From Butyrivibrio sp. FCS014 (GTDB lineage: Bacteria; Bacillota; Clostridia; Lachnospirales; Lachnospiraceae): 64,000 nt of DNA. A model generated the notes under the pieces. The model did no database searches. It saw only the letters and a list, made by a program, of their open reading frames with translations, and was not told the origin of the DNA. Made by a program: the position numbers and the translations under genes. The stretch lies in NCBI RefSeq assembly GCF_000526935.1, contig NZ_JAHA01000003.1, positions 248,001-312,000 on the forward strand, in the 5' to 3' direction. Within the stretch, counting starts at the first letter, position 1. Every line of letters starts with the position of its first letter. Shown here piece after piece: positions 26,882 to 36,051 of this stretch.

Positions 26882-27361
26882 ATGTTGCAAAAGCTAAGCG
26901 AGAGCAGAAAATGGATATGGGTTTACCTTATATCTGCTTTTGTTATTTTCAGTGTGGGACTACTGGTTCTGGTGGCCCTGGAATCCAACAGACTCAGGCA
27001 TTTTAAGACGGATCTGTTTGTGCTTTGCATTGAATCGGATGTCTGCGTAGCGGACGGACCTGACGGAAGAGTGAGGGTCAACGCTGATAACTGGAGAGCG
27101 CTTTATTCAGTTGTTGAGAAGATCCACGGAAACCTGTCTCCGGCTAAGAACAGCAATCCTGAGACTGTGAGATTTGAATTTGACTGCCACGGTGAGACCT
27201 GGGTGTTTACTGTTAATGAGATCAATAAGAACAAGATGATCCTTGAGCTTAAAGGACCTAGAAACTATGTGGTACATGTAGACAATAAAGGGGCTTTTGA
27301 CAGCTTTCTGAAGGCTGCATCCATTGAGAGCTTCAATGCACCCAACAAGCCCATGCCATAA
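26882..27361 (+). CDS. Unknown protein with one membrane helix
   Basis: The product is 159 residues. One N-terminal helix (about 13-35, VYLISAFVIFSVGLLVLVAL) anchors a soluble domain of about 120 residues with three Cys and a beta-rich pattern (VRFEFDCHGETWVFTVNE). It may bind a partner at the membrane; the family is unknown to me. It lies ten bases after the 385-residue membrane protein, with an AAAAGAG before the ATG, and the two probably function together. Confidence 0.75.
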   Translation: MLQKLSESRKWIWVYLISAFVIFSVGLLVLVALESNRLRHFKTDLFVLCIESDVCVADGPDGRVRVNADNWRALYSVVEKIHGNLSPAKNSNPETVRFEFDCHGETWVFTVNEINKNKMILELKGPRNYVVHVDNKGAFDSFLKAASIESFNAPNKPMP

Positions 27362-27466
27362 AGCAACAGAATGACGCGATGAGATGAATGATATTTTGTG
27401 GTTGAAATAGACGGCTTACTGAAGGATAATTAATTTAACATGTAAGGCACATTTTCGGAGGTGAGT

Positions 27467-27781
27467 ATGGCACAGGAAAGAGAAGATCTGATCTATTCAT
27501 TGGCTCGTTCCATGGGAATGGGAGAATCCCAGAAGGCAAAGAGTTCTTCCGGCAAGTATAATAACGAAACCGGGACTATTTATTCCAACGGACATATGAT
27601 CTCAAAAGCAACCATTGAGCAGGCTAAGATCTATTTCACCACTCAGTACAGGAAAATGGCCGAGATAGATGATGAGAACACAAGGCAGATGGCAATGCTC
27701 TACGAGGTTGCCATGGAAGCCATCGGAATGATGCTTGAGGGAAGCGCTGGCAGCGCAGGAGGCGACGGAAGCGTAGGCTGA
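27467..27781 (+). CDS. Small unknown cytoplasmic protein
   Basis: The product is 104 residues. GGAGG at 27457-27461 supports ATG 27467; the GTG at 27461 overlaps the ribosome site. The middle is helical and amphipathic (TIEQAKIYFTTQYRKMAEIDDEN) and the C-terminus is glycine-rich. No family is recognised. It has its own 105-base upstream gap and a terminator-like hairpin downstream, so it is probably expressed alone. Confidence 0.7.
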   Translation: MAQEREDLIYSLARSMGMGESQKAKSSSGKYNNETGTIYSNGHMISKATIEQAKIYFTTQYRKMAEIDDENTRQMAMLYEVAMEAIGMMLEGSAGSAGGDGSVG

Positions 27782-27856
27782 AATAACAGAAGGCGGCACC
27801 CAAAGAGCTGACCGTTAGCAGGTGCTATAAACAGGGTGTCTATATGAAGATAACAA

Positions 27857-27893
27857 AACCCATCGCAGGACTTGATCAGGCGATGGGTTCTTC
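27857..27893 (+). terminator. Probable terminator
   Basis: AACCCATCGC (27857-27866) pairs perfectly with GCGATGGGTT (27880-27889) around a 13-base loop, followed by CTTCT. The T tract is poor, so function is not certain. Confidence 0.5.
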
Positions 27894-27915
27894 TATGGCT
27901 TATTGATAATTGATT

Positions 27916-28212
27916 CTATGGCTTTTGGATATTTAATTCTATAGACTTTGCGGGAAGCGATGTTTCTTTTGCCCCGGCTATCAGAGCTTCTTTCTGAGCA
28001 CGGGTCAGTCGCTTTAAGTGCCATTCCCGGCTCATGGCCTCTTCCTTGGTGTCATATTCCTCCTTGTAGACCATTTTCACGGGAAGCCTTGCTCTGGTGT
28101 ATTTGGCGCCCTTGCCGGCGTTGTGAGTCTTTATTCTGTTCTCGGGGTCATTGGTGTAGCCGCAGTAGTAGGTTCCGTCGGCACATTCCAGTATATAGGC
28201 GTAGTGTTTCAT
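27916..28212 (-). CDS. GIY-YIG domain protein (UPF0213/YhbQ-like)
   Basis: The product is 98 residues with a single GIY-YIG nuclease-fold domain: [18 protein letters not shown] at the start (the YIL and CGY halves of the motif), a conserved Arg in ENRIKTHN, and a downstream Glu in [13 protein letters not shown]. Members are small single-domain proteins, probably acting on DNA, whose role is poorly known. ATG 28212 follows an extended -10 (TGCTATAAT) by only six bases, so the mRNA is probably leaderless and no ribosome site is present. It is divergent from sdaAB. Confidence 0.9.
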   Translation of the reverse strand: MKHYAYILECADGTYYCGYTNDPENRIKTHNAGKGAKYTRARLPVKMVYKEEYDTKEEAMSREWHLKRLTRAQKEALIAGAKETSLPAKSIELNIQKP

Positions 28213-28218
28213 AAATCG

Positions 28219-28246
28219 ATTATAGCACAAAGGCCTGTGCTATAAT
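28219..28246. promoter_or_regulatory. Mirror-image divergent extended -10 promoters
   Basis: ATTATAGCACA (28219-28229) and TGTGCTATAAT (28236-28246) are exact reverse complements separated by six bases. Each strand has the extended -10 motif TGCTATAAT, so one drives the GIY-YIG gene leftward and the other sdaAB rightward. The repeat could also be an operator. Confidence 0.7.
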
Positions 28247-28294
28247 TTAAACAGCAGGTTTAATACCCGTATTACATTAAGAAAGCAGGTAAAA

Positions 28295-28963
28295 ATGAAC
28301 GTTTTCGATATAATAGGTCCCGTTATGATAGGGCCTTCAAGCTCTCACACGGCAGGTGCGGTGCGCCTCGGGAGAGTGGTAAATAAGCTGGTTGATAACC
28401 GGGAGCTGGGCAGAGTTGAGATCACTTTATCCGGCTCTTTTGCCCAGACCTACAAGGGGCATGGCACAGACAGAGCGCTTCTTGCGGGGATCATGGGCTA
28501 TAAGAGTTATTCTCCGGAGATCAGGGACGCTCTTGATATTGCGGACAAAAGAGGCATCGGCTACAGTTTTACCAAAGAGAATATAAAGGGAGCTCATCCA
28601 AACACCGCAAGGATCCACTATTTTCTGAAGGACGGCACAGACGGCGTGATGCAGGGTGCCAGTATCGGCGGCGGGAACATAATGGTAAACAGCATAAACG
28701 GTATGAAGGTTGAGTTTAACGGGGACAACAATACCATACTGGTGATGCATGAGGACAGGCCCGGAGTTATTGCCAGCGTCACCAACATGATGCACTGGGG
28801 GTATTCAGACCTGAACATCTCCAATTTCAGACTTTCCAGGCAGGAGAAAGGCGGGGATGCCATCATGACCATTGAGGTGGACAACCAGCCGCCGGAGAAG
28901 CTTGTAGACGATATTCGCGAGATTGAGCATGTTACCAATGCAATCCTTATCAGAAGGGTTTAA
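28295..28963 (+). CDS. sdaAB: L-serine dehydratase beta subunit
   Basis: With the alpha subunit it deaminates L-serine to pyruvate and ammonia using an oxygen-sensitive [4Fe-4S] cluster. The 222-residue protein starts with the typical MNVFDIIGPVMIGPSSSHT block and contains GHGTDRALLAG; the C-terminal 75 residues are an ACT domain (RPGVIASVTNMM). It is followed by sdaAA three bases later. The iron-sulfur, two-chain enzyme is usual in anaerobic Firmicutes. Confidence 0.95.
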   Translation: MNVFDIIGPVMIGPSSSHTAGAVRLGRVVNKLVDNRELGRVEITLSGSFAQTYKGHGTDRALLAGIMGYKSYSPEIRDALDIADKRGIGYSFTKENIKGAHPNTARIHYFLKDGTDGVMQGASIGGGNIMVNSINGMKVEFNGDNNTILVMHEDRPGVIASVTNMMHWGYSDLNISNFRLSRQEKGGDAIMTIEVDNQPPEKLVDDIREIEHVTNAILIRRV

Positions 28964-28965
28964 CT

Positions 28966-29853
28966 ATGATCAAATATGACAGCATAAGCCAGCTTGTTGA
29001 GAAAGCTGAGCACAGAAATATTAAGATAAGCGAGCTGGTCCTTGAGGATCAGGCCGCCGCAATGGAGATGACCACTCTGCAGCTGTATGAGAAGATGCAG
29101 CTTAATTTCGAGATAATGAGGCAGTCGGTGACAGAGGGCCTTAAGCCGGACCAGAAGTCAATGTCTGGCCTTACCGGCGGTGAAGGCTACAAAATGAGTG
29201 AGTATGCCTGCGGTGAGGGCGAGCCCCTCTGTGGCAGGCAGATGTCAAAGGCTATTGCAAGAGCCCTTGCTGTGGCGGGTTGTAATGCGGCCATGGGCAA
29301 GATAGTTGCTGCGCCTACAGCGGGAAGCTGCGGAATCCTTCCGGGCTGCCTTGTGACTTTATATGAAGACAGAGGATTTCAGGAAAAAGATATAGTGATG
29401 TCCATGTTCACATCGGGAGCCTTCGGCATGGTGATTGCCAATAAGGCAAGCCTTGCGGGGGCAGAGGGCGGATGTCAGGCGGAGTGCGGAAGTGCGGCTG
29501 CCATGGCTGCGGCTGCCCTTACGGAGCTTATGGGTGGTACACCATCGCAATGTGCCGATGCGTGCGCTATTGCCATTGCCAACCAGATGGGACTGGTCTG
29601 CGACCCGGTTGGAGGCCTGGTGGAAATACCCTGTATCAAGAGAAATGTCTCCGGGCTGATGATAGCTTTTTCTGCTGCAGATATGGCTCTTGCAGGTATC
29701 AGCTCAGAGATCCCGGCGGATGAGTGCATTGATGCCATGAGAGAAGTGGGGGATGCTCTGCCAAGGACTCTCAGGGAAACAGCTGCAGGAGGACTTGCTA
29801 CAACACCTACAGGTAAGAAACTGCGAGATAAGGTCTTTAAGGGAGAAGACTGA
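28966..29853 (+). CDS. sdaAA: L-serine dehydratase alpha subunit
   Basis: The catalytic chain, 295 residues, carries the cluster-binding region. Typical blocks are KSMSGLTGGEG, APTAGSCGILPG (serine-binding loop and Cys), GAEGGCQAECGSAAAMAAAAL and GLVEIPCIKRN, with several conserved Cys as cluster ligands. It lies three bases after sdaAB and the two chains are translated from one mRNA. About 380 bases without a gene follow. Confidence 0.96.
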   Translation: MIKYDSISQLVEKAEHRNIKISELVLEDQAAAMEMTTLQLYEKMQLNFEIMRQSVTEGLKPDQKSMSGLTGGEGYKMSEYACGEGEPLCGRQMSKAIARALAVAGCNAAMGKIVAAPTAGSCGILPGCLVTLYEDRGFQEKDIVMSMFTSGAFGMVIANKASLAGAEGGCQAECGSAAAMAAAALTELMGGTPSQCADACAIAIANQMGLVCDPVGGLVEIPCIKRNVSGLMIAFSAADMALAGISSEIPADECIDAMREVGDALPRTLRETAAGGLATTPTGKKLRDKVFKGED

Positions 29854-29999
29854 GCTATATGCGCACTTTGACTTAACGGAAACTTTCACGCTTTAAAGAG
29901 TTTGTGCAAAAATGATACTTTTTGTATTATTATCTGCCAAAAAGTGTACAAGATTTTTGTTAATAAGTACAAAAAATAAAAATAGTATAAACTTAGCTA

Positions 30000-30028
30000 T
30001 TGCATTTTGCACAAATAGGATTTATCAT
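30000..30028 (+). promoter_or_regulatory. Candidate promoter of glpP
   Basis: TTGCAT (30000-30005), a 17-base spacer and TATCAT (30023-30028) would start a leader of about 200 bases before glpP. The rest of the gap 29854-30235 is AT-rich, with no open frame or repeat that I could support. Confidence 0.4.
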
Positions 30029-30162
30029 AAATTTATCGTAAGAACTGACCCATGGTCGTAATCGCAACAAGATGTGATCAACAAATTGGATAAGGTTTAA
30101 ACGGTGGACAGAATGTTTAAGACATCATGCTGGTTATACAAAACTAAATTGAGAGCCTTGAG

Positions 30163-30219
30163 AAAAGAGTAAGGGTTAAATGAGGGGGAACCTCATTTTA
30201 CTTTGTCTGCTCTTTTTTT
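30163..30219 (+). terminator. Leader terminator upstream of glpP, probable GlpP target
   Basis: AAAAGAG (30163-30169) and CTCTTTT (30210-30216) form an outer stem with a T run, and inside it AAATGAGG/CCTCATTT (30178-30198) closes a GGGAA loop. It ends 17 bases before the glpP start, so full termination would silence glpP and the genes after it. GlpP proteins stop such termination when glycerol-3-phosphate is present, which suggests autoregulation. Confidence 0.6.
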
Positions 30220-30235
30220 ATTTGGTCTTATAGAT

Positions 30236-30817
30236 ATGAAAAATCGTGATTTTATTAACAAAATAGAGATTAATCCCATCATTGCCGCTGTGAAAAATGA
30301 CGAAGGTCTTGATACGGCGCTGACGGAAGATGTGGAAATAATATTTGTTCTTTATGGGGATATATGTTCAATCCCGAAGATAGTTAAGAAGATCAAGAAG
30401 GCAGGCAAGGTTGCCATGGTCCATGTGGATCTGATAACAGGCCTCAACAACTCCAAGGATGTTTGCCTTGACTTCATAAAGAACAACACCGAGGCGGACG
30501 GGATCATTACCACCAAGAGCAATCTTATCCCACATGCCAAGGAGCTTGAACTGAATACGGTACTCAGATATTTCATTCTTGACAGTCTGGCCCTTCAGAA
30601 TATTGAGAAGCAGGCCAAGAGTCAGGGAGTGAAACCGGACATAATAGAGTTTCTGCCCGGTATAGTTCTTCCCAAGATGATCCGCAGGATCAACAAAGTC
30701 AGCAGAGTACCGATAATAGCCGGGGGGCTTATTGCTGACAGGGAAGACGTTATGAATGCTCTCGATGCGGGAGCACTGGCAATCTCTACCACCAATGAAG
30801 ATGTCTGGGGATTGTGA
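30236..30817 (+). CDS. glpP: Glycerol-3-phosphate-responsive antiterminator
   Basis: The 193-residue TIM-barrel protein binds glycerol-3-phosphate and, in Bacillus, the leader mRNA of glp genes to prevent termination. Visible features are [42 protein letters not shown] and a C-terminal [20 protein letters not shown] typical of the family. ATG 30236 is preferred because the earlier frame start lies in the terminator hairpin; the ribosome site is weak. It is followed by glpK, glpF and a three-gene dehydrogenase unit, which together make a complete glycerol regulon. Confidence 0.92.
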   Translation: MKNRDFINKIEINPIIAAVKNDEGLDTALTEDVEIIFVLYGDICSIPKIVKKIKKAGKVAMVHVDLITGLNNSKDVCLDFIKNNTEADGIITTKSNLIPHAKELELNTVLRYFILDSLALQNIEKQAKSQGVKPDIIEFLPGIVLPKMIRRINKVSRVPIIAGGLIADREDVMNALDAGALAISTTNEDVWGL

Positions 30818-30885
30818 TTTTGAAATTAAAGCGAGAGGGCTTTAATAATATTATTTCTTTCACAAGGAAAAGGAGGGTTTTAGTA

Positions 30886-32388
30886 ATGGCAAAATACGTT
30901 ATGGCGCTCGATGCAGGTACAACCAGTAACAGATGTATCCTGTTTAACGAGAAGGGTGAAATGTGTTCTGTTGCTCAGAAAGAGTTCACACAGTATTATC
31001 CTCAGCCCGGCTGGGTAGAGCATGATGCTAATGAAATCTGGCAGACACAGCTTTCAGTTGCCCGTGAGGCTATGAACAAGATTGGGGCTACCTATCAGGA
31101 CATCGCTGCAATCGGTATCACCAACCAGCGTGAGACCACAATCGTTTGGGAGAAGGCTACAGGAAAGCCTGTATATCACGCAATCGTTTGGCAGTGCCGC
31201 AGAACTGCAGACATGAAGCAGGAACTTATTGACAAGTATCCCGGAATTGACAACTCAGCTTACAACAAGACCGGTCTTGTATTCGATCCTTACTTCTCAG
31301 GAACAAAGCTTCGTTGGATCCTTAACAACGTAGAGGGTGTTCGTGAGAGAGCAGAAAAAGGCGAGCTTTGCTTCGGTACCGTTGATTCATGGCTTATCTT
31401 CAAGCTCACAAAGGGCAAAGTACACGCAACAGATTATTCAAATGCTTCCAGAACAATGATCTTCAACATCAACACAGTTGATTGGGATGAAGAGCTTTGC
31501 AAACAGCTCGAGATTCCTATGTGCATGCTTCCTAAGGCACTTCCTTCCAGCAGCACAGAGTTTGGCGAGTCCGATCCCGAGTTCTTCGGCGGCCCTATCA
31601 AGATCGCAGGCGTAGCAGGCGACCAGCAGGCAGCTTTGTTCGGACAGACATGTTTCGAGTCAGGTATGGCTAAGAACACATACGGAACAGGATGCTTCAT
31701 GCTGATGAACATCGGCACAAAGCCTCAGTTCCCTAACAACGGACTTCTTACAACTATCGCATGGGGACTTGACGGAAAGGTTGAGTATGCTCTTGAGGGT
31801 TCAATCTTCGTAGCAGGCGCAGCTATCCAGTGGCTCCGTGATGAGGTTAAGCTCGTTGATACATCACCTGATTCCGAGTACTTCGCAACTCAGGTTCCTG
31901 ATACAAACGGATGTTACGTAGTTCCTGCTTTCACAGGACTTGGTGCTCCTTATTGGGATCCTTACGCACGTGGAGCTATCGTAGGCCTTACACGTGGTGT
32001 TAACAAGAAACACATCATCCGTGCTACTCTTGAGTCTCTCGCACTTCAGACACACGATGTTCTGGGCGCTATGGAAGAGGGTTCAGGAATCAAGCTTGCA
32101 GCTCTTAAGGTTGACGGCGGCGCATGTAAGAACAACTTCCTTATGCAGTTCCAGTCAGATATCATTGATGCTCCCGTACATCGTCCTGTATGTGTTGAGA
32201 CAACAGCTATGGGTGCTTCTTACCTGGCAGGTCTTGCAGTTGGCTTCTGGTCAAGCAAGGAAGACGTTATCAAGAACTGGGCTATCGACAGGGAGTTCAA
32301 GCCTGATATGAGCGCAGAGGATCGCGAAGCTAAGCTGAAAGGCTGGAAGAAGGCTGTTAACACAACTCTTGGATGGGCCAAGGATTGA
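30886..32388 (+). CDS. glpK: Glycerol kinase
   Basis: Phosphorylates glycerol to glycerol-3-phosphate with ATP in the cytoplasm. The 500-residue length is usual. FGGY-family features include [14 protein letters not shown] at the N-terminus, [52 protein letters not shown] and the C-terminal [18 protein letters not shown] 30886 follows AGGAGGG; the frame extends 24 residues upstream without a ribosome site. It is 68 bases after glpP and 60 before glpF. It uses more CGT arginine codons than its neighbours, which suggests high expression. Confidence 0.97.
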   Translation: MAKYVMALDAGTTSNRCILFNEKGEMCSVAQKEFTQYYPQPGWVEHDANEIWQTQLSVAREAMNKIGATYQDIAAIGITNQRETTIVWEKATGKPVYHAIVWQCRRTADMKQELIDKYPGIDNSAYNKTGLVFDPYFSGTKLRWILNNVEGVRERAEKGELCFGTVDSWLIFKLTKGKVHATDYSNASRTMIFNINTVDWDEELCKQLEIPMCMLPKALPSSSTEFGESDPEFFGGPIKIAGVAGDQQAALFGQTCFESGMAKNTYGTGCFMLMNIGTKPQFPNNGLLTTIAWGLDGKVEYALEGSIFVAGAAIQWLRDEVKLVDTSPDSEYFATQVPDTNGCYVVPAFTGLGAPYWDPYARGAIVGLTRGVNKKHIIRATLESLALQTHDVLGAMEEGSGIKLAALKVDGGACKNNFLMQFQSDIIDAPVHRPVCVETTAMGASYLAGLAVGFWSSKEDVIKNWAIDREFKPDMSAEDREAKLKGWKKAVNTTLGWAKD

Positions 32389-32448
32389 TACAACTAACTA
32401 AGTGAGGAATAAAATAACTATAAATTACTCAAAGGGGGTAAAAATTTT

Positions 32449-33159
32449 ATGAGTGCTTACATTGGCGAGTTTATTGGAACACTGATTCTGGTACTTCTTG
32501 GTGACGGCGTTTGCTGTAACGTTAGTCTCGAGAAGTCAGGCTTCAAGGGAACCGGCGGGGTTCACATCCTTATCGGCTGGGGTATGGCAGTTATGGTTCC
32601 TGCATTCACCTTCGGTGCAATGTCAGGCGCACACTTCAACCCTGCAGTTACAATCGGTGTAGCTATCAGAGGCGGCATGGATTGGGCACTTGTTCCCGGC
32701 TACATCATCGCTCAGATGCTTGGCGGTTTCTGCGGCGCAGCTATTCTTATGGTTCTCTACGGAGATCATATCAAAGCTACAGCTAATGATGACGTTGTTC
32801 GTGGATGCTTCTGCACAGGCCCTTCAATCCCGAATCCTGTACTTAACTTCCTTTCAGAGTTCGTTGCAACATTCGTTCTTGTATTCACACTGGCAGCTAT
32901 CCCTGGAAACGCTGGTGATTCAGCAGTTAGCTGGGTTCTCGTTTACGGCGTAATCGTTGCTTGCGGTGCTTCCTTCGGTGGACTTACAGGATACGCTATG
33001 AACGCAGCAAGAGATTCTGCTCCTCGTCTTGCATATCAGCTCCTTGCTCCTAACTTTGGCAAGAAGAACGCAAACTGGGGATATGGCTGGATTCCGCTTG
33101 TAGCTCCTATCTGTGGTGGTGTTGTAGCATCTCTGCTTTACATGGCTCTTCCTTTCTAA
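32449..33159 (+). CDS. glpF: Glycerol uptake facilitator (aquaglyceroporin)
   Basis: The 236-residue membrane channel lets glycerol diffuse into the cell. It has six membrane helices and two half-helix loops. The first loop carries the canonical NPA in AHFNPAVTIG; the second reads NAARD where most members read NPARD, so one pore-lining Pro is Ala. AAAGGGGGT precedes the ATG. It lies between glpK and a leader-like hairpin ahead of the dehydrogenase genes. Confidence 0.94.
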   Translation: MSAYIGEFIGTLILVLLGDGVCCNVSLEKSGFKGTGGVHILIGWGMAVMVPAFTFGAMSGAHFNPAVTIGVAIRGGMDWALVPGYIIAQMLGGFCGAAILMVLYGDHIKATANDDVVRGCFCTGPSIPNPVLNFLSEFVATFVLVFTLAAIPGNAGDSAVSWVLVYGVIVACGASFGGLTGYAMNAARDSAPRLAYQLLAPNFGKKNANWGYGWIPLVAPICGGVVASLLYMALPF

Positions 33160-33242
33160 GAAGAAGCTAACAGAATAGGATTTGGTGCTTGCACAAAGTC
33201 CAAATTGTAAGTATTATAGAATTAACTTGATAATGAATGGAG

Positions 33243-33297
33243 GGCGAGAGCGAGCATATATCTGTGGGGAACACAGTTTGCTTTCTCTCGCCTTTTC
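33243..33297 (+). terminator. Second glp leader terminator, probable GlpP target
   Basis: An outer GGCGAGAG/CTCTCGCC stem (33243-33250 with 33285-33292) with following T residues contains an inner CTGTG/CACAG stem around the loop GGGAA (33267-33271). The same loop caps the hairpin before glpP. It sits between glpF and the dehydrogenase genes, so it may be a conditional terminator that GlpP relieves. Confidence 0.6.
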
Positions 33298-33327
33298 TTC
33301 GGATTTATCGGAAAAAGGAGACTACTT

Positions 33328-34779
33328 ATGTTGTACGATGTGATCGTGATCGGAGCCGGCGTTACCGGATCCGCAGTCGCAAGAGAGCTCTCACGCTATG
33401 AGACCAACGTTTGCGTACTGGAGAAATGCGAGGATGTCTGTGAAGGGACATCAAAAGCCAATTCCGCCATCGTTCATGCCGGATTTGACGCAGCTGAAGG
33501 CTCTCTTATGGCCAAGCTCAACGTCAGAGGCAATGAGATGATGGGTGATCTGGCAAAAGACCTGGATATTCCTTTTAAGAGAAACGGAGCCATGGTCGTA
33601 TGTATCCACAAGGAAGCACTTGATGGACTTAAGGACCTCTATAACAGAGGTATTGCCAACGGAGTTAAGGAACTGAAGATTCTTAACAGAGAGGAAGCTC
33701 TTGAGATGGAGCCCAACCTTTCAGAGAACGTTGAGGGAGCACTTTGGGCTCCTACTAGCGGAATTATCTGTCCTTTCGAACTTAATATTGCCATGGCAGA
33801 AAACGCCAACATGAACGGTGTTGATTTCCGCTTCAATACAGAAGTTGAAGACATTAAAAAAGGCGAAGACGGCAACTGGCACCTTAGAACCAACAACGGT
33901 GAGTATGTAGCAAGATACGTTGTGAATGCTGCAGGTGTATATGCTGATACAATACATAATATGGTAAGTGCGGACAAGATCCACATTACACCTCGTAGAG
34001 GAGATTACTGCCTCCTTGATAAGACTGTCGGCGGACACGTTAAGCACACTATCTTCCCTCAGCCCACTAATCTTGGTAAGGGTGTTCTTGTATCACCCAC
34101 AATCCACGGAAACCTTATTGTCGGACCTACAGCTGTTGACATTGAGAACAAGGAAGGCAACAATACAACAGCAGCAGGAATCGATGATCTTATTGCAAAG
34201 GCAGGAGATCATGTTCGTAACCTTCCTATCAGGAACGTTATTACTTCCTTTGCAGGACTTCGTGCTCACGAGTCACATCATGAGTTCATCATTAAGGAAG
34301 TTGATGATGCTCCTCATTTCATTGACTGCGCAGGCATTGAGTCTCCCGGTCTTACCAGCAGCCCCGCTATCGGCGAGATGGTTGGTAACATGATGAAGGA
34401 TATGATGGGACTTAAAGAGAAGGCTAACTGGATCGCAACACGTAAGGGTGTTAAGAAGACCGATGGCCTTTCAGTAGAAGAGAGAAATGCCCTCATCAAA
34501 GAGAATCCCGCTTACGGAACCATCATCTGCAGATGTGAGTCCATCACAGAGGGAGAGATCCTTGATGCTATCCACAGACCTCTTGGCGCAAGATCCCTTG
34601 ACGGTGTTAAGAGAAGGACAAGAGCCGGCATGGGCAGATGCCAGGCCGGATTCTGCTCACCCAGAACAATGGAGATCCTTCACCGCGAGCTTGGTATTCC
34701 TTATGAGAAGATCACAAAGAGCGGCGGAAATTCTAACATTGTCCTTGAGAGAACAAAAGGGGAGGTAAGCGGCTCATGA
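33328..34779 (+). CDS. glpA: FAD-dependent glycerol-3-phosphate dehydrogenase subunit
   Basis: The 483-residue protein oxidises glycerol-3-phosphate to dihydroxyacetone phosphate. A GxGxxG FAD motif (IGAGVTGSAVARELSRYE) starts it, followed by a DAO-type domain (SKANSAIVHAGFD, RRGDYCLLDK, GPTAVDIE). The C-terminal part (about 400-460) is a BFD-like [2Fe-2S] domain with Cys in ICRCE and in MGRCQAGFC. AAAAAGGAG precedes the ATG. The next gene overlaps the stop by four bases. Family names differ (GlpA or GlpO); the gene context favours the anaerobic complex. Confidence 0.9.
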   Translation: MLYDVIVIGAGVTGSAVARELSRYETNVCVLEKCEDVCEGTSKANSAIVHAGFDAAEGSLMAKLNVRGNEMMGDLAKDLDIPFKRNGAMVVCIHKEALDGLKDLYNRGIANGVKELKILNREEALEMEPNLSENVEGALWAPTSGIICPFELNIAMAENANMNGVDFRFNTEVEDIKKGEDGNWHLRTNNGEYVARYVVNAAGVYADTIHNMVSADKIHITPRRGDYCLLDKTVGGHVKHTIFPQPTNLGKGVLVSPTIHGNLIVGPTAVDIENKEGNNTTAAGIDDLIAKAGDHVRNLPIRNVITSFAGLRAHESHHEFIIKEVDDAPHFIDCAGIESPGLTSSPAIGEMVGNMMKDMMGLKEKANWIATRKGVKKTDGLSVEERNALIKENPAYGTIICRCESITEGEILDAIHRPLGARSLDGVKRRTRAGMGRCQAGFCSPRTMEILHRELGIPYEKITKSGGNSNIVLERTKGEVSGS

Positions 34780-36044
34780 AGACATATGATATCGTAATTG
34801 TAGGCGGCGGCCCCGCTGGTCTTGCAGCAGCTGTAGCTGCAAAAGAGGCCGGAAATGACAGCATTCTTATTCTTGAGAGAGATCATGAGCTTGGCGGAAT
34901 CCTTAACCAGTGTATCCACAACGGTTTCGGACTTCACACCTTCAAGGAAGAGCTCACAGGTCCCGAGTATGCTTATCGCTTTATTAAGCAGGTTCTTGAT
35001 CTTGGTATTGAGTACAAGCTCAACACCATGGTTATGGATATCGCAGCTGACAAGACAGTAACAGCCATGAACAGAGAAGACGGCATGTTCCAGATTCCTG
35101 CAAAGGCAGTTATCCTTGCTATGGGCTGCAGAGAAAGGCCCAGAGGAGCCCTGAACATTCCCGGATATCGTCCCGCAGGTATCTTCTCAGCAGGTACAGC
35201 TCAGAGACTGGTAAATATCGAAGGCTATATGCCCGGTCGTGAGGTTGTTATCCTGGGATCCGGTGATATCGGACTTATCATGGCAAGAAGAATGACCCTT
35301 GAGGGAGCCAAGGTTAAGGTAGTAGCAGAGCTTCTTCCTTATTCCGGCGGACTTAAGAGAAACATCGTACAGTGTCTCGATGACTATGGCATTCCGCTTA
35401 AGCTCTCACACACTGTAGTAGATATCGAGGGCAAGGACCATGTATCAGCTGTTACCATTGCCGAGGTTGGACCCGACAGAAAGCCTATCCCCGGAACAGA
35501 AGAGAGATACACCTGCGATACACTTCTTCTTTCCTGCGGACTTATCCCTGAGAACGAGCTTTCAAGATCTGCAGGCGTTGCAATGAGCCCTGTCACATCA
35601 GGACCTGTTGTTAATGAGTCCCTGGAGACCAATATCCCCGGCGTATTTGCCTGCGGTAATGTTCTTCATGTTCATGACCTTGTTGACTATGTATCTGAAG
35701 AGGCTAAGAGAGCCGGACAGAATGCTGTTAAGTATATCAACGATGGCTGCAAGGATGCTGATAACTCAAATGTTATCGAGCTTGCTGCTACCGACGGAGC
35801 AAGATATACAGTACCCAGCACCATCAATAAGGATAGAATGGATGACCTTCTCACAGTAAGATTCAGAGTTGGTGATGTTTACAAGAACTCCTTCGTAAGT
35901 GTTTACTTCGATGATGAGAGAGTAATGCACAACGAGAAGAGAATCCTTGCACCCGGCGAGATGGAGCAGATCATTCTCCAGAAAAAGAAACTGGATGAAT
36001 ATCCGAATCTTAAGAAGATAACTGTTAAGATAGAAAAGGAGTGA
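34776..36044 (+). CDS. FAD/NAD-binding subunit of the glycerol-3-phosphate dehydrogenase complex
   Basis: The 422-residue protein has two dinucleotide-binding motifs: VGGGPAGLAAAVAAKEAG at the start and VILGSGDIGLIMARR near residue 155, plus LAMGCRERPRG and GVFACGNVLHVHDLVD typical of pyridine nucleotide-disulfide oxidoreductases. It probably passes electrons from the glpA-type subunit to NAD or another carrier. In Lachnospiraceae this gene trio occurs as a unit. The start overlaps the previous stop (ATGA), and the next gene begins seven bases after its own stop. Confidence 0.88.
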   Translation: MKTYDIVIVGGGPAGLAAAVAAKEAGNDSILILERDHELGGILNQCIHNGFGLHTFKEELTGPEYAYRFIKQVLDLGIEYKLNTMVMDIAADKTVTAMNREDGMFQIPAKAVILAMGCRERPRGALNIPGYRPAGIFSAGTAQRLVNIEGYMPGREVVILGSGDIGLIMARRMTLEGAKVKVVAELLPYSGGLKRNIVQCLDDYGIPLKLSHTVVDIEGKDHVSAVTIAEVGPDRKPIPGTEERYTCDTLLLSCGLIPENELSRSAGVAMSPVTSGPVVNESLETNIPGVFACGNVLHVHDLVDYVSEEAKRAGQNAVKYINDGCKDADNSNVIELAATDGARYTVPSTINKDRMDDLLTVRFRVGDVYKNSFVSVYFDDERVMHNEKRILAPGEMEQIILQKKKLDEYPNLKKITVKIEKE

Positions 36045-36051
36045 CAAGCTG

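Noticed and set aside
29902..30014. TTTGTGCAAAA and TTTTGCACAAA as a Rex or Fnr-type operator pair
   Set aside because: The two copies are about 100 bases apart and do not form a single palindrome of the expected spacing.
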